Shown one piece after another: positions 60,264 through 64,000 of a stretch of DNA of 64,000 bases. The position numbers and the translations under genes are program-made. The stretch is from the NCBI GenBank assembly GCA_903813345.2, contig CAIIXF020000006.1:23259936-23323935 (forward strand). Reading direction: 5' to 3'. The notes under the pieces were generated by a model. The model was given only the letters and a program-made list of their open reading frames with translations. It had not been told where the DNA came from and did not search any database. Origin of the DNA: Owenia fusiformis (lineage: Eukaryota; Annelida; Polychaeta; Sabellida; Oweniidae). Within the stretch, counting starts at the first letter, position 1, and the number at the start of each line of letters is the position of its first letter.

Positions 60264-61318
60264 AGTAACCTGGACAGGTTGAATGATGCATTTATGTTTT
60301 TACTCTATATTTGCAATGGAACAACCATTCTTATTGAATTTTCATGTTTTATTCTGGAGACAATTTCCTAGATAGAAAAAATATTTTATCAAAATTTCCA
60401 ATTTTATAATTTTGACAGGCTTCTTTCAAAAACACTTCACTGTCAATAAAATACAGGTTTTTGCTTGAACAATTGAACTTCTAACTTCATTTCAAATATT
60501 GTCTGGTTATTGTATTTTAGGCCTCCTAAAGTCTTTCCAGATATATTTGTTGCCACATTAAAAATTATGGCTGATTATTGTTATTCACTTTAGTCATATT
60601 CAATATTACTACAGTGCATTAGGTCAATAAAAAACGTGTTGCTCTGGGTCTTGTTTTGTGAAACTTTCCCTAGATTAAGCCCAGATAGAGGAGGTCAATC
60701 TTCTTGTCAACAGACACGAGTTCAACCCGATCAAACTGTTCAATACTGTCCAAATTGAAGTAGAATATTACAAATTTCCAACTTCAAGTATTTCCGGCAT
60801 TAGATCCTTCAGAGATGTTAATATAGCTGTGTCAAATTCTATCATGAAATTGTCAGGGAAACCTGACATATTCAAAGCATGGTACACTTTACATGCCACA
60901 GGGTTGCATGCTGAGTGAAATTGGCGGGAAAGCCTAGTGGCAAAAGAAGGTGCTTTATCAGACGAAAAGTGACCCAGAGTAACAAGTTTTTCATTGGCCT
61001 CATGCTAGATGTAATAATATTATTGAATATGACAAGTACATCTGGAAAGACTTTAGGGGGCCAAAAATTCAAAAGCTGGAAATCTTTGAAATGACGTTAA
61101 AAGTTCAATTGTTCAAGCAAAAACCTGTATTTTATTGATACTGGAATGTTTTTGAAAAAAGCCTATCAAAATTATAAAATTAGGAATTTCATTAAAATAT
61201 TTTTTTCAATATTGGAAATTGTCTCCAGAATAAAACATGAAAATTTCAATATGAATGGTTGTTCTATTGCAAATATAGAGTAAAAACACCACTGCATCAT
61301 TCAACCTGTCCAGGGTAC
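60264..61318. repeat. 1.05 kb palindrome between the two ependymin-related genes
   Basis: CCTGGACAGGTTGAATGATG, ACTCTATATTTGCAAT and ATTTTCATGTTTTATTCTGG on the left are mirrored at 61200-61315. The symmetry continues to the middle (CCTAAAGTCTTTCCAGAT; TTGCTCTGGGTC). Arms differ by indels. No target duplication seen. Confidence 0.8.
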
Positions 61319-61601
61319 TACAGTATAAGATAGACTTATGCAGAGGTTGACTGACTAGTAGCAGTAGCTGGTCTTCAATATGAATCTATCTGTACTGTAG
61401 TTGTTTAAGTGAAAAAAAGTTAAACATTATAGGGAGAACAAATTGCAAGCAATATTTACAGCAAAGCAACTAAAAATTGATATGTTTATTATTTGAGGAT
61501 CTTATCTCTTCTTTTGACTCTGATGCATCCTTAACTATGTTTTTTAAACTTTCACATTTATAGTAATTTCTGTATCATTCAAAAAATGTCAGTTTTTCTT
61601 T

Positions 61602-61850
61602 GATTGAAAGATGATGTCATTTATATAAGCAATGGAATAATAAGATTTGGCTCAGTGAACTAAGCTAATTTCACATTCAAACATCCATAGAAGCTCCATT
61701 TGAGAATTTTAAGATCTTAGCAGCATGTCAGGCTATCCAATTGGAAAGATGATGTCATTTATATCTAAACAATGAAACGAAAAGATTTGGCTCAATGAAC
61801 TAAGCTTATTTCACATCCATAGAAGTTCGATTCAGAATTTTATCTTCATG
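61602..61850. repeat. 130 bp tandem duplication in 3' region of ependymin-related gene 2
   Basis: GAAAGATGATGTCATTTATAT, AAGATTTGGCTCA.TGAACTAAGCT and CACAT..ATAGAAG occur twice (61602-61735, 61741-61850). Gene 1's 3' region has one copy. First block abbreviated: key bases GATGATGTCATTTATA. Confidence 0.65.
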
Positions 61851-61857
61851 GTAGAGT

Positions 61858-62529
61858 TCACAATGACTTGTCACAATAATCAGGTATGTCAAATATGCTG
61901 AAGTCCTTGATTCCAGCTTTGTAGTTGGACGTTGTTGTCGTCATTAATATGTCTAGTTCCCCTTGAGGAGAATCGATTTTTCCAGACAAAGTGCTTGTTA
62001 CTGGAATGCAGCTTTCGGTCATTGTGAAATAAGCTTTCACATCATATGTTTCACCTTTGAAAGGAGCTTTCCATGACTGCACCTTCAGACTCCCGCCAAG
62101 TACTTCTTCTCCCAGAAATTCGGCATCATCCGGAATACAGCGCTCTGGTTTAGGGAAGTATACAGGTCCAACTTGACAGGTTTTTTGTTTTTTGTTCATT
62201 GTATACTGTTTTTTGGCCTTAAAGTCTTGGATGACAGTTAGCACTGAGAGAACTCCATTTGTGACAATATTTGCATGAACTGCGACTTTTTCTTTTTTCC
62301 CATCATACCAAATATGGCCCACAAGCTCAATCTCTACAGGGTAATGGTTGACCACTAAACCTTGAACCTGGCTGATATTGGCTTGCCATAGATATGGTGT
62401 ACAGCATTTTGGTGGAGGTTTTTCGTAAAGGACTAAATTCTCATTGCGACGATTTGTTGGGTTTGCAGAAGTATATGTGGTGAGGATCAGTCCAAGTAGA
62501 ACAAACAGCATCAAGTTGATCACTGTCAT
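61858..62529 (-). CDS. Ependymin-related secreted protein 2
   Basis: Intronless coding sequence of 223 residues, paralogue of the gene at 57838-58506. Signal peptide MTVINLMLFVLLGLILTTYT; then PPKCCTPYLW, KTCQVGPV, CIPDDAEFLGEEVLGGSLKV, KGETYDVKAYFTMTESCIPV and DFSIFDIPDYC. An in-frame upstream ATG at 62565 exists, but TTTTTTAG|T immediately before 62529 looks like the 3' splice site of a 5' UTR intron, and the shorter start aligns with gene 1. Divergence is concentrated in residues 50-110, while both termini are conserved, suggesting different selection or partial gene conversion. Confidence 0.9.
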   Translation of the reverse strand: MTVINLMLFVLLGLILTTYTSANPTNRRNENLVLYEKPPPKCCTPYLWQANISQVQGLVVNHYPVEIELVGHIWYDGKKEKVAVHANIVTNGVLSVLTVIQDFKAKKQYTMNKKQKTCQVGPVYFPKPERCIPDDAEFLGEEVLGGSLKVQSWKAPFKGETYDVKAYFTMTESCIPVTSTLSGKIDSPQGELDILMTTTTSNYKAGIKDFSIFDIPDYCDKSL

Positions 62530-62589
62530 ACTAAAAAACAGTTGAGAATAATCGGTACAGTACATATGTATAAATGAATTAAATCATAG

Positions 62590-62766
62590 GTATCAGGGGG
62601 GTTCGAACCCCCCCCCCCCCCTGGCCAAAATTTCTTCCAAAATCATGCAGTTTTCCCCATTCTGACTTTTTTTGGGTGATTTTTGGCCAAATTTACCAAA
62701 GTGAACCCCCCCTATAATTTTTGGGAAAAGTGAACCCCCCCTTGGAAAATTCTGGCTACGGGCCTG
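62590..62766. repeat. C-tract repeat (CCCCCC / GAACCCCCC units)
   Basis: GGGGGGTTCGAACCCCCC at 62597-62614 followed by AAAGTGAACCCCCC twice and GGCTACGGGCCTG. Type is unassigned; the GTTCGAAC is a hairpin loop, not a tRNA arm. Confidence 0.5.
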
Positions 62767-63294
62767 AGTATTTAATAAACTCTTTAGAGAATAATACTTC
62801 CATTTCTACATGAAACTGCCTTCACCATGGTCAAAGTTATTGAAATAAAACAAAAATATGAACAAGATTGTGAATTAAACAAATATACACTGTAGAATGA
62901 ATAATAAGAAATGACAATGGTTGATTAAAGAAGAATTTCATTTGATATTATTTTATGTACAGTATTTCCTATTATTGGGAATATGCAATTCATAAGTCCC
63001 TCATTTAAGGACGAGGTACAATGTCAAAACAGAAACACTGCTGCATGTCAAATAACCAGTCCTTCATGTGAACTAGGCCTTTATGTTCACTTTGTTTAAA
63101 TGTTAGTATAATCTATAGTTTGCCTTAACCTCATATTCAACACTAGGTTAATATGAAAAATGCTCAATACAAGGTACAGTACAGTACTATAGCACTAAAT
63201 GTATGTATTGGTGAATAAAAGTTAATAAATGATTTATCTCTATTCCAATATGCAGTTTATTCAGACATGTATTCTTGGCATTGAAAATTCTTAC

Positions 63295-63375
63295 CTTATA
63301 TTTTCTGCGATTGTGTATGTGATATGACTTCCTTGTTGTAGATCTTATACTTGCTTGGCTGTATTTACACATAAA
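63295..63375 (-). other. Non-coding first exon of ependymin-related gene 2
   Basis: Homologous to 59113-59195: shared GTAGATCTTAT (plus strand) and donor GTAAGA. A minus-strand ORF through it (63441-63187) is a by-product. Confidence 0.5.
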
Positions 63376-63400
63376 CCTGACTTGGTTGTAATTTAGCATG

Positions 63401-63409
63401 TATTTATAG
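63401..63409 (-). promoter_or_regulatory. TATA box of ependymin-related gene 2
   Basis: CTATAAATA on the minus strand, downstream of AACTCAAATGTTTG, in the same place as in gene 1. Confidence 0.55.
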
Positions 63410-63802
63410 TACAAACATTTGAGTTGTTTATCAACACTCACATGATAAAATTTCTAAAATTATGAGGCAATGTATGAATCACAGCTGATCTTGTGACTTT
63501 GAAAAAAGCTCCACATTGGCAAAGACACAATGGCACATATGATATTGATATTACCTCACTCCTATCGGCTAATCATGTGATGTGAATTTCCCAATAATAT
63601 TTTCATCTTGCTTCCTTGCAAACTATTTTTTGAGTATCTGAAGCGCCCCTAGCAATTCTATCTATTGATAAAAAGTTAGATAGGGGCTTATTGACAGCTC
63701 TTTCTTTTTGATTTTTTAAAATTTAAATCAATATGCTTACAGTGAAAAATAATCTTCATATAAAACTAAGTGAAATTTTCAGGCTGCTCCAGATTAGGCT
63801 GA

Positions 63803-64000
63803 TTTTTTTTTGTTTTTTTTATTAAGATAAATTTATTTCATTACAAGATATAACATTATACATCCCTTCAATCGCCCAATGGCATTATAGAAGGGTACAG
63901 TAAGATTATACAAATACAATATGAATAAGGTCAAGGGGGTTAATACTGCACTTGAGGTTGACCATGGGGTGGACCTATCTCTGTGGACAAAATTATTTAA
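63803..64000 (-). mobile_element. 3' end of a retroposon (truncated by window edge)
   Basis: Read on the minus strand: CTTCTATAATGCCATTGGGC, GAAGGGATG, ATAAATTTATC, AATAAA, then a long A tract (63820-63803). A LINE-like 3' tail with its own poly(A) fits; the body lies beyond the window. Confidence 0.5.

Noticed and set aside
62590-62620. GGTTCGAACC as a tRNA T-arm
   Set aside because: No acceptor, D or anticodon arms around it; it is part of a C-tract repeat.

Overview
The window is eukaryotic nuclear DNA: genes have spliced exons with GT-AG borders, introns are kilobases long, intergenic DNA is AT-rich, and transposon debris is dense. Gene content (a Death+SEFIR adaptor, ependymin-related secreted proteins, RPL15, a PHF13/PHF23-type PHD protein, METTL1) and the dispersed repeats point to a bilaterian, probably a marine invertebrate such as a lophotrochozoan or an echinoderm/hemichordate. 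I cannot fix the phylum from the sequence.

Layout. 1.7-9.4 kb, minus strand: a five-exon CIKS/Act1-like adaptor of 873 codons with an N-terminal Death domain, a long disordered linker and a C-terminal SEFIR domain. 10.6-13.1 kb: a 1.6 kb palindrome, then an 840 bp mobile segment that carries the start of an unidentified gene. 17.2-21.6 kb, minus strand: RPL15, whose introns hold two copies of a C/D-box snoRNA candidate, a second copy of the 840 bp segment, and tandem 408 bp palindromes. 22.3-29.4 kb, plus strand: a PHF13/PHF23-like gene, divergent from RPL15. 35.2-46.3 kb, minus strand: METTL1 (tRNA m7G46 methyltransferase) in six exons. Its introns host an intronless RING/B-box tail-anchored gene on the opposite strand, a mariner remnant, a ladder of duplicated 3' splice sites, and a 2.7 kb inverted-repeat element. 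46.3-48.0 kb: a short METTL1/unknown-gene bidirectional promoter split by a 1.6 kb foldback transposon with a 9 bp target duplication. 48.0-54.2 kb, plus strand: an unrecognised gene for a Ser/Lys/Glu-rich protein, with a 1.9 kb terminal-inverted-repeat transposon in an intron. 57.8-63.4 kb, minus strand: two tandem ependymin-related genes, each with an upstream non-coding exon and TATA box, separated by another palindrome. The window ends in the 3' end of a retroposon.

The coding genes are ordinary housekeeping, immune and secreted genes and do not form one pathway. The unusual content is between and inside them: several large foldback palindromes (about 0.8-2.7 kb) and many short TA-flanked or foldback elements, some lying in functional positions (promoter, splice acceptor, ribosomal-protein introns).

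All exon borders were read by eye from splice-site consensus, phase and family similarity. No alignment, database search or transcript evidence was available.
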